64,000 bases of DNA from Tetraselmis striata. Its lineage: Eukaryota; Chlorophyta; Chlorodendrophyceae; Chlorodendrales; Chlorodendraceae. Position numbers and translations under genes: made by a program. Location of the stretch: NCBI GenBank assembly GCA_006384855.1, contig VCJN01000828.1, positions 1 through 64,000 on the forward strand, in the 5' to 3' direction. The stretch's first letter is position 1; the number at the start of each line of letters is the position of its first letter. The notes beneath the pieces were generated by a model. That model was not told the DNA's origin and did not search any database. It was given only the letters and a program-made list of their open reading frames with translations. Of this stretch, positions 54,643-64,000 are shown in pieces.

Positions 54643-55461
54643 CTTCATGGACGGTTACCAAGCGAGCATCCCCGTCCGCATCCACAGGGGGGTGCTCCTA
54701 GGCAGCCGCCATAGCCTCCACAACCGGCCACGCCGACCGGGCGGGTGCGTGTGATTCCATACAACCGCATTTGAGTGGTGCCACCAGCACGCAGGCCGGG
54801 CCCACTCACCTTTGAACGCAGAAGGTCCACAATGTCACCGTCCTCGAAAACAGCGCGCCACGGGGTCGCCCCGCCGTAGTCCTCCAACACCCACTCGGTA
54901 ACGACGCCGGTTATCACGCCGTAGTGCCATACTCCCCGGAACTTCTTGGCGATGACCTTCATGTAGAAGTCACCGGGATCGCCTTCCCGTATCACGCCCT
55001 CATCGGCAGCTTCCACGTCCGCCGGCGGCCACGCAGGCGCGCCGATGTCCATACCGTCTTCGCCAACGGGGTCCTCCCCCACACCCATCACATCGTCCTC
55101 CGAGACCGGCGCCGGCGGGCCGTTTCCGACGGCTGCAGCTACTCCTGCTGTTGCCCCTGCCGCTGATGTTGCTGCTGCTGCCGCCCTGCTGCTGCTGCTT
55201 GTAATAAGGCGGCCTTGCGGTGCAACTTAACCGCACGCTTCAACGAGTGGCTACAGTTCGGGTATTTCCGGAAGTGCCGCTCTCGCGCCGTCCTTTCACT
55301 ACTGCCCGTCACAATGCCGTGGCAGTGCTTGCATGTGTACACGCCATTCTTCGACACACTCGATATCCATCCCTCTCCCGGCATGCATGCTGCCGCGCGC
55401 GCGCGGGGGGGGGGGGGGGGGGGGGGGGGGGGGAGTTGGGGTGGATGTAGCCCACCACCGG
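54643..55461 (-). CDS. BED finger / Tudor-like transposase exon, element B copy (truncated)
   Basis: Exon 1 is 54810-55384, starting MPGEGWISS, with the BED finger CKHCHGIVTGSSERTARERH and the Tudor-like WHYGVITGVVTEWVLEDYGG, ending before GTGAGT. It is the orthologue of 1216-1812 and 60996-61551. A short second exon (54643 to about 54703, ARLVTVHEG) is cut off by the foldback arm, so no TNP2 domain follows. A poly-Ala/Gln stretch differs in length from the other copies. Confidence 0.65.
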
Positions 55462-56081
55462 CACTGTGAGATTCAGATGTGACATACGGGTGACGAAGCA
55501 CTACTACTAGCGACTATTATTTATCCGTGAAGGCTGCTGCCGGTGGCAGCACGTCCATCGAGTTACGTGCGAGTACATCCGGCGTTATTGCCGGCGGGCG
55601 ATAAATCCTTTTTGTCATCATTCTGGTAGTCGTACTAGCCCGGTGAAGTGTTACATGGCACTGACGTATAAGGTACAAGGTTGTCCGTGTAGTACCGGGT
55701 AGTACGCGATATATTTATTAAGCCGGTACCGGGTATCTAGTACGAACCCGGGCGCGATGACGAGTCGTCCTGTGGATAACTACGACTATTAGTACATGGG
55801 AGCGCAAATCGCAGCCGTACGTATTTGGTAACAGTGGGGAATTTTGTGTACATTATAGCAAGTACTGCTGAACGGGCCTGCCAGCCGTCCGATTCAAAGG
55901 TCATCAGATGGGCGGTTTGGCTGCCATGTTTTGCCAAAGAGTGCTCACGTTACATAAATATTCGCGAGGGGGAGGGCGGGGGCAGGCAGCGGTTTGCCGA
56001 AGAATGTTTGAATTACAATATTCGCGACAGCTGCCGTCGGGGCATGTGGCGGGGGGCGGGGGGGGGAGGCGGGCGGGCGTG

Positions 56082-56112
<31 letters not shown>

Positions 56113-56166
56113 GCCGCCCGCCGCACCCGCCGGGGGAGTGAGGGGAGGGGGGTAAGGGGGCGGGGA

Positions 56167-56903
56167 CTACTGCTTGTTCTTGTTCTTGCGTGCCCGGGGG
56201 ACCCTCCGCTTCGACGATCTCGCTGCCTCCGCCTCCGCCTCCGCCTCCGCCTCCGCCTCCGCCTCCGCCTCCGACTCCGCCTCCGACTCCGCGACCGTCA
56301 GTTTCTTACCTCGGTGCTTCTTCACTGGCCTCTTCCGCTTCTTGTCATCCGTCAATGTCTTCACCACCCCGGGAGGCTGTGCCGTCGACGACGCCGCCAT
56401 GAGCTTCCTTACCTTGGCGTCGGGACGCCCCCTGTGCCCAGACGCCCACAACAAGCCACAATCGTTTCGCCTTTAAGCGGCTGAGGATGCGGCCTCCTCG
56501 GCCACCACGAGTTGCGCCGCTGGCACTGTGGAAGCCTTGGCGTTGAGGTGTGCCTTACGGCGCTCCCGGACGAACCTGCGTGCGGCACAAGTTAGCCACG
56601 AGTGGGTGCGTGCTAATGTGGAGGGTGGAGTGGTTTGTTGCGCGCCCACCTTGTCACGCGTTTCCTCATGTCTTTCTCGTCCTCCTCGATGTCGGCGGCG
56701 CGGACACGCGAGACAACAAGGCTCGCCGCCCACTTTTGCCCGGGGGGCGAGGTCTGCCATGGCACTGTGAGCGGTGAAAGGGGGGGGGGGGGGGGGGGGG
56801 CGGCCGAGGTGGAGAAACTAACACCCAGTCGACGACCGCCTTCCGCAGCAGTCAACGACACATCGGAGGCGAGGAGCAGCGCGCCACTACTATTTACATG
56901 CAC
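56167..56903 (-). pseudogene. Shortened copy of the 49517-50884 gene in element C
   Basis: The same start region (LLASDVSLTAAEGGRRLGVSF), intron and IEEDEKDMRKRVTRW block are present, but about 500 bp of the middle exon are missing. The tail holds a hexanucleotide expansion (GCCTCC)n at 56222-56270 that lengthens the EAEAEA run. It is clearly a deletion derivative. Confidence 0.6.
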
Positions 56904-57569
56904 GTATTGTCGAGAGCTAGTCGGTGCGGCATTGTGTCGGTGTAATTTCGCAATGTTTATTGTTGAAGTAGCACGGCGTAATGAATACGCGGTTTCACCG
57001 AGTGAATCCGGGATAATATGTGCCGTAGGGCGCGCGTATATATGCGCGACGAATGTGCGCGCGCAGCGTTGTGCGGCGGTGTGCGGCGGTGTGCGGCGGT
57101 GTGCACCGATGTTAATATAGTGTGAATATTATATCGGCCGTAGACGATCGGGTCTGGCAGCACCGCCCGTGCTTGTAAATAAGCGACAATGGATCACGTC
57201 ATGCTCCGGTTGTACTCCTACACTTCCTCCACTTTGGCGGGTGGGGGGGCGGGGGGGGGGGGTCCTGTCCTTATTACTTGCATCGGTGGACGTGCTGGAT
57301 ATGGAGGTCACCGGGCACATCGCGTGGTTTCGGAGCAGTTCATTCGCGCCTCCTCGTCTTGTTTGCAATCGTCGCCCTAATCCAATGCAGGGTGAGTAGC
57401 GGGACACTGTGCCCCCCCCCCCCCCCCCCGGTTTATGTAAACAAATATCTAGCCGTGCATGCGCCGCAATCGGTACCCAATGAGCGGGGTATGTGACAGT
57501 GGTTTCGGAGCAGTGCAAGCATTCCGTGCGTGTGCACAAGCACGTACGACTGGGAATGAGGCGGGGGTT

Positions 57570-57799
57570 GCGGATTGAGTGCATTGGCGGTGCATATAAT
57601 AGCGTGTTCATGGGGTTTTGGCTGCATCAGACGCCGTATTCCCATCCATCCGGCACGGATTGTCCGGTTTTCACACATTTGTGTGTTAATATAGTGTGAA
57701 TATTACGTGTCTTTTACGCCGGGTGGATGGGCATCCGGCGTCCGATGCACCCCAATTATTTGCAGCACGCTACTCTACGCACCCCAACGCACTCCGCAA
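57570..57799. mobile_element. Foldback MITE-like element, copy 1
   Basis: Imperfect inverted arms of about 95 bp: the left arm reads GAGTGCATTGGCGGTGCAT ... GCATCAGACGCC, and the right arm mirrors it (GGCGTCCGATGC ... CCAACGCACTC). The spacer contains CACACATTTGTGTG. No coding capacity. Confidence 0.7.
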
Positions 57800-57937
57800 G
57801 CCCCGCCTCCATCCGCGTCGGAACCGATAGTATGTGTTGTTGTGTGCGCACATCGTGACAACATTACACGGTGGCAGTTGCAATTAGCGGTGGATAATGT
57901 GAAGGCGTTTTCGAAATCGACAGAGAATGAGGCAATC

Positions 57938-58164
57938 TGGCGGAGTGCATTGGCGGTGCATAGAATAGCGTGTTGCTGGGGTTTTGGCTGCATCGGACGC
58001 CGTATTCCCACCCATCCGGCACGGAATGTCCGGTTTTCACACATTTGTGTGTTAATAGTGTGAATATTACGCGTCTTTTACGCCGGGTGGATGGGCATCC
58101 GGCGTCCGATGCACCCCGAATCTCACCAACACGCTACTCTACGCACCCCCAACGCACTCCGCCA
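57938..58164. mobile_element. Foldback MITE-like element, copy 2
   Basis: It has the same structure as copy 1, 139 bp away: TGGCGGAGTGCATTGG at the left edge mirrored by CCAACGCACTCCGCCA at the right. No target duplication is evident. The spacer piece GTTAATAGTGTGAATATTA also appears alone at the deletion joint of element C (57112-57135). Confidence 0.72.
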
Positions 58165-59142
58165 GCCCCGCCTCTTTCCGCGCAGGTCCTACGTTCCATT
58201 GTATGTATATACATACGTACATGTACTGCTCCGAAACCAGCCCAAACTTAATGAGTGCACAAGTGTAAACGGGGGGGGGGGGGGGGGGGGGGGGGGGATG
58301 TGGCGGCAGGGCAACCACTCACACATACCCCGGCGATGCATGACAGATATTACATGCCGTGGCGGGTCGGCGGGCCGACCCGGCGGGCCGACCCGGCGGG
58401 GGTGTGGGGGGGGGGGGGGGGGGGGTCTATTCAACTACACGTGCGACGGTGTCGTTTCGTGGAGCAGTATATGTGCCCGGCCTCATTCATACCGCCCCCT
58501 ACCTGCGCTGCATGGTCCACCCCTACGAATTACTTAGCACAAACCGCCATTACTTAATAGGAACCTAGCACAGCCATGCTTATATGCCCGCTTTGCCGAT
58601 CAACTTCTACGCACTTTCCGTCCCTCAACCGCCGGACATGGGGGTTAAGCCGCCAGCCTCGGCAGTTGCTTAGCCCGACTTGGCATCCCGTACCGTGTCC
58701 ATGGCTTCGCAGCTCTGCCGCCGGCACACGCCGAGTCCGGCGCTTGCTGCCGCGGGGTTGCGCACGCATGCACGCACGGTAATACGCCGCCGACGCCGCC
58801 ACGCTTACTTCCACCACCTTCGCCAGCCGCAGCTTCGCACGCCGTTCCGCCAACATACGAAACGCACGAATCCCCCCCCCCCCCCCCCCGCGTCATGTAT
58901 AATATAGTCGAGGCGACTATGCGGGGCGCAGCACACGCCGCGGCGTGGGTCGGCGGAGCGGCATGCGGCGGGAGCCCTAATGGCCGGGCAGTATCGACAC
59001 CCACACATGCACCGCCGCTCACCTCCGACGCGGATGAACCGCCTCCCAAAGGAAACATGCCGGTTGGTGGTAAGCCCAGCAGGCGTGGGGTGCCGGCGCC
59101 GGTACTGGTGCGACGGAGCTGTCGCATCAGGAACCGCACCGC
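58165..59142. other. Stretch without a supported gene
   Basis: It contains G/C tracts (58270-58298, 58407-58425, 58869-58890), a tandem GGCGGGCCGACCC (58366-58396) and GC-rich sequence open in several frames on both strands. None has convincing protein character, including the long minus-strand frame that overlaps 58805-59776. Confidence 0.4.
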
Positions 59143-59787
59143 ATGTGGAGCAACACATGGCGGTGCCGGCCCCACCTATGTCTAGGGCCACCTCCTCACA
59201 ACACCCCGCCACGACGGCGTCGGCCACCGCCGACGGCGCCGTTGCGGGGGGGGAACGCCCTGCCAGGCGACGATGATGCGCCTGCTGCGCCGCGTCAGGA
59301 GGCGGAGGAGGCCGTGGTCGAGGCGACTGATCGGGCTGAGGGGGTTGTTGAGGCGAGCGAGGCTGCGCTCGCGCCACCGGCCCCGCAGCCACCTGCGGGA
59401 CATGCCGACTTGCTCGTCGCCATGTTGACCGGAGCACTACCAGCAGTGGCGGGAGGCGGCCACATGCACTATCATGTGCGTGTCCTGGCCGGACGCCCGT
59501 CATGCGTGGACTGCGGCCAACGGACGGACTGGGAGTGTTGTTGCGACGGCACCCCGGCTTTGTGCGGCCCCAAGTACCCATGCATGGCGACCCGTCAGCG
59601 GGCAGTCCCCTGCTCGACCACGGCCACGGTGAGGGCGGAGTTCCGCCATGCCAGGGACGCGTTCCACGACGCGACTCGCGCCGCCGTGTGTGAGGCTTCC
59701 GAGAAGGCACGCGCGGCTGGTAGGGTGCGCAAGGTGAGGCGGCGGACGGCCCGGGAGATGATGGAGAGCGAGACATGCCGTCAGTGA
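59143..59787 (+). CDS. Cys-rich ORF, possibly the C-terminal zinc region of a piggyBac-like transposase
   Basis: The frame ends with GHADLLVAMLTGALPAVAGG, a cysteine cluster (CVDCGQRTDWECCCDGTPAL followed by CGPKYPC) and a basic helical tail (FRHARDAFHDATRAAVCEAS). C-x2-C ... C-x-C ... LC ... C followed by a basic region recalls the C-terminal Cys-rich domain of piggyBac transposases, but no DDD catalytic core is seen upstream. The N-terminal third is low-complexity Pro/Arg/Ala and may not be translated. It could equally be a small zinc protein of element C. Confidence 0.35.
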   Translation: MWSNTWRCRPHLCLGPPPHNTPPRRRRPPPTAPLRGGNALPGDDDAPAAPRQEAEEAVVEATDRAEGVVEASEAALAPPAPQPPAGHADLLVAMLTGALPAVAGGGHMHYHVRVLAGRPSCVDCGQRTDWECCCDGTPALCGPKYPCMATRQRAVPCSTTATVRAEFRHARDAFHDATRAAVCEASEKARAAGRVRKVRRRTAREMMESETCRQ

Positions 59788-59879
59788 AGTCGGGCGCAAT
59801 GATATTGGGTGGGGCACACGGGCGTGTAACACTTGCACTTTGCGCGTACTGCTGGGTTACATCCAGGCGGTGTCACACT

Positions 59880-60690
59880 ATGCAACCGGAAAGGCTGCGT
59901 TGCTACTGCAAACGATGCTACGCCTCACTCGGTAGCAACCGCTGCCCCGCCCATCCCACTCGCCTTGGCGCCGCGCTGCCCCGGCCGCCGCGCCTTGGCG
60001 CCGCACTGCCCCGGCCGCCGCACCTTGGCGCCGCGCTGCCCCGGCCGCCGCGCCTTGGCGCCGCGCTGCCCCGGCCGCCGCGCCTTGGCGCCGCGCTGGG
60101 TATCGAGTCCTCCCCTCCCTGGTGAGCGCGTCCACCTGCGCCTTGCTCTCGGGGCCGTCCTCCTCCGTCACCACATTCTGCAACCCCCACCGCGTGACGA
60201 ACCACGCAGCTCCTTGCAGGCGCTTGTACATGTGCCCAAGCACCGCCAGTCGCGACACCGAACGCACCACCGATGGGGACGCGAGCTCCTTCTCGGTCAT
60301 GATCGCCTTCACCCGGGCCTCCTCGAACAACGGACCGGCGGTAAGAATGGAAAACGTTTCCATGTGGTGCAAGCAGTCCTCCATGACCCAGCCGGACTGC
60401 ACCGTCACCTTGCCTGACCCTGCAGTCATGGAGGGAATGCCGTCACGCCCACGCCCACGCCCACGCCCGGGGGGGGGGGGGGGGGGGGTTACCTTTCGAC
60501 TTCTTGGACACCGCAAACGAAGGGCGCAACCCGCGTCCAAAGTTGCTAGGTATCGGGACTAAAGCATGGCGCCGGTCTTCCTGCTTCATAGCTCGGAATC
60601 CAATGTGGCCCTGCACGGTGACAAATTTCCTCCGGAAGTCCCTTTCCAAGCCAAAAAAAAAACAGGTGGAACGGCGCGAGGGGGAAGAGG
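59880..60690 (-). CDS. Spliced minus-strand gene of element C, family unknown
   Basis: The upstream exon (to 60493) reads LERDFRRKFVTVQGHIGFRA and RRHALVPIPSNFGRGLRPSF, ending KSK with donor AAAG|GTAACC. The intron 60420-60492 is a poly(C) run directly after the donor, followed by (CGTGGG)n and acceptor ACTGCAG. The downstream exon (from 60419) joins in phase and reads VTVQSGWVMEDCLHHMETFS, LTAGPLFEEARVKAIMTEKE and VLGHMYKRLQGAAWFVTRWG, ending in the minisatellite repeats. The in-phase join and globular composition make it a real gene. Upstream continuation toward the BED/Tudor exon is blurred, but NLFPLAPFHLFFF (about 60680-60720) precedes it. By position it could be the C-terminal part of the element's transposase. 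Confidence 0.5.
59960..60100 (-). repeat. 30-bp GC-rich minisatellite, about five copies
   Basis: Unit CCTTGGCGCCGCGCTGCCCC plus GGCCGCCGCG; this is the reverse complement of the unit at 29990-30125. On the minus strand it encodes ARRQGAAAGA repeats at the C-terminus of the 59880-60690 gene. Confidence 0.88.
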
Positions 60691-60830
60691 TTGACCATGC
60701 TGACATAGCCAAGGACCACATGCACATGGCACACGCCATGGCAGCCAGTGTTCTGCTTGGCCTCCGCCAGCCGGGTTGTGTTGAACGCACGCCGGGCAAG
60801 GTGCGTGATTCACTGGACAAGTCATCGCCT

Positions 60831-61551
60831 TCATGGACGGTTACCAAGCGAGCATCCCCGTCCGCATCCACAGGGGGGTGCTCCTAGGCAGCCGCCATAG
60901 CCTCCACAACCGGCCACGCCGACCGGGCGGGTGCGTGTGATTCCATACAACCGCATTTGAGTGGTGCCACCAGCACGAAAGCCGGGCTCGCTCACCTCTG
61001 AACGCATAAGGTCCACAATGTCACCGTCCCCGAAAACATCGCGCCACTGGGTCGCCCCGCCGTAGTCCTCCAACACCCACTCGGTAACGACGCCGGTTAT
61101 CACGCCGTAGTGCCATACTCCCCGGAACTTCTTGGCGATGACCTTCATGTAGAAGTCACCGGGATCGCCTTCCCGTATCACGCCCTCATCGGCAGCTTCC
61201 ACGTCCGCCGGCGGCCACGCAGGCGCGTCGATGTCCATACCGTCTTCGCCAACGGGGTCCCCCCCCCACACCCATCACATCGTCCTCCGAGACCGGCGCC
61301 GGCGGGCCGTTTCCGACGGCTGCAGCTACTCCTGCTGCTGCCCCTGCCGCCGCTGCTGCTGCTGCTTGTAATAAGGCGGCCTTGCGGTGCAACTTAGCCG
61401 CACGCTTCAACGAGTGGCTACAGTTCGGGTATTTCCGGAAGTGTTGCTCTCGCGCCGTCCTTTCACTACTGCCCGTCACGATGCCGTGGCAGTGCTTGCA
61501 TGTGTACACGCCATTCTTCGACACACTCGATATCCATCCCTCTCCCGGCAT
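60831..61551 (-). CDS. BED finger / Tudor-like transposase exon, element C copy
   Basis: Exon 1 (60996-61551) starts MPGEGWISS, has BED finger CKHCHGIVTGSSERTAREQH and Tudor-like FRGVWHYGVITGVVTEWVLE, and ends E|GTGAGC. Exon 2 would begin at about 60881 after CCTAG (EHPPVDADGDARLVTVHEGD), as in element A. Downstream of 60831 the sequence differs from A, so the TNP2 core has been replaced or deleted. The upstream region 61640-62138 is close to 1954-2200 joined to 3735-3993 of A. Confidence 0.68.
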
Positions 61552-61599
61552 GCCTGCTGCCGCGCGCGCGGGGGGGGGGGGGGGGGGGGGGGGTTGAGA

Positions 61600-62138
61600 G
61601 TTGGGGTGGATGTAGCCCACCACCGGCAGGGAGCACAAATGCGAGTGCGCGGCTGTCCGCGCTTGGTTCAGCGGTGAGCGGCGGTGACCGTGAGGCGACC
61701 CCGTACTTCATGCGCGTGCTGGGGCGTTACACAATCATCAGCAGTTAGGGCGGCTGCATTAAAACGCGCACCTACGAACACCACCTACCGCCTACCACCT
61801 ACCGTACCACCTTCATCCGTCCACACCTCCGCCCGTCGTGCCGCACATCGCCGCACACCGCGGGGTCAGCGATGTGCAGCGATGTGCAACGAGTACGTGC
61901 AGCCGCCTGTACTTAGCCCGGGTACTCCGCGTCGGCGCGCGACAGGCGAGCCCGCGTGGGCATATCAATTTGATGAAATTATCGAAACGAGAAATGCATA
62001 TAGTACTTTACAGGTCGCGCGCGATAGTCGTCGCTACTCGGTATGAAATCCACGTCCCTCGTCCGTCCCGTATCGTCCCCGTATGTCGTCGTTCGTCACC
62101 AGTAGGGCACACTTGCGTCACATCTGAATCTCACAGTG
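61600..62138. promoter_or_regulatory. Upstream and right subterminal region of element C
   Basis: It should carry the promoter of the BED/Tudor gene. It shares with element A the strings ACCACCTACCGCCTA, GATGTGCAGCGATGTGCA and TCAATTTGATGAAATTAT, and ends in the terminal repeat. Duplicated GCGATGTGC words are candidate transposase-binding sites. Confidence 0.5.
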
Positions 62139-63574
62139 TTGCCTAGGGCGGTGTTTAGAATGTAGAGTATCTCTTCATACGCAGCGGTGGGCAGCTCGTA
62201 GTCGGCTTTGACGCCTAGAAGGTCGACAAGCACACCCCCGATGCTCGAGTTCTTGGGGGGCTTGCCAATCAGCTCGTGGTTGAAGCACTCGGGTAGCTCG
62301 CGGTCGTCATCGGGGTCCTTCATTCGTACCATTGCCCACCTGATACCGGCAAAACACACGTCGTCAGTGTGGGGAGGAAAGGGCGGTGCAAGCCAGGTAG
62401 GTTGCAAGCAGTTTCAGCGGGCAGTTGGATGCTGATGAGCACTACGCCGAAGACGGGGCCTACCTCTTCGGCACCGCCTTCCTGCGTCGCTGCCTCGGGC
62501 TGTTGCCGTTGTTCTCCCTCCTGCTCCTCGTCTTCCTCCTCTGCTGGCTCCTCATCCGTCGTATCATCGTCGCTGCCGTTCAAGCTTGATAGAAACCCTG
62601 CCGGTTCGCCTTCTTGCAGGTCGTTGTCCTCCCAGAAATTGTCGTCCAGTAGCCTACCAGCACGATCCGGCTCGCCCATCGCACCCGAGTTAGCGGCCAC
62701 AACCGGACCGCCCGGAACCGGTTCCTCCTCCCCGTTGCTACCGAGGTCGTTCCGGTTGCCGGCAACGTTGTCGACTTCCATAGGGGCGGGCGGCTCCTCC
62801 GAGCTGCCACCGTCCAAGGTAAAGCATCGAGAAAATATTTGTTCGCGAAGGGCTGACAGTTGCATCACGCGTGTGCTGTAAAAGCGGCCACGGGGAAAGC
62901 ACATAACAAGGCGATGTCATCTACTGGTGGGTCGAAGGTTAAAGTGGTTGGGAGTTGAAGCGGTAGGCCAGCAAGAGGGCTTGGGGCGAGGCACAAGTGG
63001 GGCATTACCGTCCATCGTGATGCCGCACCCTAACCTTGTCGTTGGGGAGCGTCGCAGTGATGACCATCTCATTATGGTTTGACATGAACCGAACACCAAC
63101 CCATCGGCCGACGTCATTCCTCTGGTCAGGAACGCTGCGTTGGGCTGCCCGAGTTCGGGTTCGGCGCGGACGAGGGGGTGTCGGTGTCGCGGGGGGAGAC
63201 GCAGGGGCGGACGGCTCGAGCGACGCTGCTGGCTCATCGAGCGCTTGCGACGGCGAAGAGCCTACTGTTTTTTTCATCTGAGAAAAGGGGCGGGGGGTGA
63301 CCGTTACGTTGAGGGCTATGCATTCATGCGTGCACTCCATACATCGCAGACCTACGTGTTAGCACTAACGGGCACTTGCCAGTAAGCGGGGTTGCTCTGC
63401 CGAGCAGGCAGGGTTCGCCGCAGATTTGAGATGGCGCTCTCTGAAGTGGCGGCTGGTCCCGCCGAGTGTCTTCTTGCACACCCGGCACTGCACCCCAACG
63501 ACCTTGCCATGTGCATTCTTGCTATGTTGAAAGATGGTCCTCGAACTGACTCCTCGCTGGCCGCCGCGAGGCAT
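62139..63574 (-). CDS. BED finger / Tudor-like protein gene, family 2 element E (cut at its 3' side by element C)
   Basis: The start is Met 63574 (MPRGGQRGVSSRTIFQHSKN), with BED finger VQCRVCKKTLGGTSRHFRER (about 63445-63500). A second exon (63005 to about 63300) ends VGVRFMSNHNEMVITATLPN and KVRVRHHDGR, a Tudor-like barrel, just before a GTAATG donor. A third (about 62450-62820) is acidic: NFWEDNDLQEGEPAGFLSSL and DEEPAEEEDEEQEGEQ. A fourth (62139 to about 62340) reads SSIGGVLVDLLGVKADYELP and stops where element C's right terminus begins. The exon order matches 33381-34986 of element D, and most frames are open, so this copy looks better preserved. Its continuation is not found on the far side of C. 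Confidence 0.65.
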
Positions 63575-64000
63575 CGCACGGGGGACTGGCTCGAAGCCAG
63601 TCGCGGGTTACGCACGGTGAGCAGCTGGGAAAATGGGCATGATGAGCGGCACTTCCGTCGGACTTATATCACGACAAGCAGCGCGGCGCAGCCAGCACTT
63701 CGTCAGAACTGGTACGGTACCGGTACTCGCGCCACGTCATCTTCTGGCCGACTAGCGCCGAGCGCCCTCGCGCGCCCGTGTAGCGGGTACTCGAGGGGCG
63801 AAAAGTGCGCAAGGGACTCATATCACGTACCGTTAGCGTACGGGTACTGCCATGGCAGTCATGGCTCGGCGCGGGTACTCGCGACCACCGCCGGATAGGC
63901 GGACATTAGCTGACCGTAAGCGGATATAGGCGAGGGTTAGGCGCGGGTGATACGGAATACAGTAATCGTACAGTAAAATTGAGTACGGATACAGTACAAG
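63575..64000. promoter_or_regulatory. Upstream region of the family 2 BED/Tudor gene, toward an unseen right terminus
   Basis: The last 110 bp (GGATATAGGCG, TACAGTAATCGTACAGTA, GGATACAGTACA) resemble element D's right subterminal region (35240-35360). The terminus itself should lie just beyond 64000. Confidence 0.5.

Larger units (their letters stand above)
41269..55461. mobile_element. CACTA-like DNA transposon, family 1, element B (contains the LINE; right end lost)
   Basis: The left terminus (41269, CACAGTGAGAATGAGATGTG) runs to 41310, is interrupted by the LINE, and resumes at 48944 in register with the left end of element C (GACGAAGCACTACTACTAGC at 55493). Contents after the LINE: a minus-strand basic/acidic gene, a divergent promoter, a plus-strand Ulp1-like gene and a second plus-strand gene, a foldback-element arm, and a minus-strand BED/Tudor exon. 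The copy stops at 55461, mid-way through the region upstream of its BED gene, where element C's left terminus starts. B's own right terminus is not present in the window. Confidence 0.7.
55462..62138. mobile_element. CACTA-like DNA transposon, family 1, element C (both termini, internally rearranged), 6.7 kb
   Basis: The left terminus CACTGTGAGATTCAGATGTG (55462) and its inverted partner (62117-62138) bound the element. The bases outside (CGG left, TTG right) do not match, so either the flanks have recombined or the two ends come from different insertions. Contents: left region like 48944-50900; a jump at about 57110-57135 that removes the Ulp1-like and second plus-strand genes; the segment shared with B; two foldback elements; a Cys-rich plus-strand frame; a spliced minus-strand gene; and the BED/Tudor exon with an intact right subterminal region. 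Without a TNP2 core it looks non-autonomous. Confidence 0.7.

Noticed and set aside
58805-59776. Minus-strand ORF of 323 codons
   Set aside because: Its composition is Pro/Arg/Ser with no domain, and it mirrors the Cys-rich plus-strand frame, which has better protein character.

Overview
The window looks like nuclear DNA of a GC-rich unicellular green alga. The evidence is one clear host gene, a nine-exon mitochondrial-type chaperonin HSP60 (7779-10573, minus) with GT-AG introns and a Gly/Met-rich C-terminus, set in very repeat-rich DNA with dozens of long G/C homopolymers. The exact species cannot be named from sequence alone. I saw no rRNA, no tRNA that I could support, and no CRISPR array.

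Layout. 1-3993: right end of a CACTA-like DNA transposon (element A, family 1) with a BED finger - Tudor-like - TNP2 transposase gene. 3994-4455: a dispersed repeat, present again inverted at 36667-37135. 4482-5827: a decayed beta-class N6/N4 DNA methyltransferase-like gene. 5830-7778: poor, lower-GC DNA with traces of a membrane protein gene. 7779-10573: HSP60. 11315-38290: a large plus-strand gene with a DDE-like core (SSDD, TDGGPDHN, NEAERVMS). It is split by two younger insertions: a Ty3/gypsy LTR retrotransposon (13570-19040) in an intron, and a 15.6-kb CACTA-like element D (19768-35395) inside an exon. D carries a ~595-bp satellite array with higher-order structure. 39068-40912: an unrecognised spliced minus-strand gene. 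41269-64000: nested family 1 and family 2 CACTA-like elements (B, C, E).

The most striking object is a 7.63-kb non-LTR retrotransposon (41311-48943, minus) inserted in element B with a 12-bp target-site duplication and a (TC)n tail. Beyond reverse transcriptase it carries, in order, a PCIF1-like methyltransferase domain, a DNMT3-type cytosine-C5 methyltransferase with PCQPFS and ENV motifs, an RNase H domain, a CCHC knuckle and a restriction-like endonuclease. I know of DNMTs captured by retrotransposons in dinoflagellates and charophytes, but not of this combination in a LINE.

The CACTA-like families share a plan: a minus-strand BED/Tudor gene next to the right terminus and, in B, a basic/acidic minus-strand gene near the left terminus followed by a plus-strand Ulp1-like protease gene. 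Several genes here carry frameshifts, many at homopolymers, so part of the apparent decay could be assembly error.
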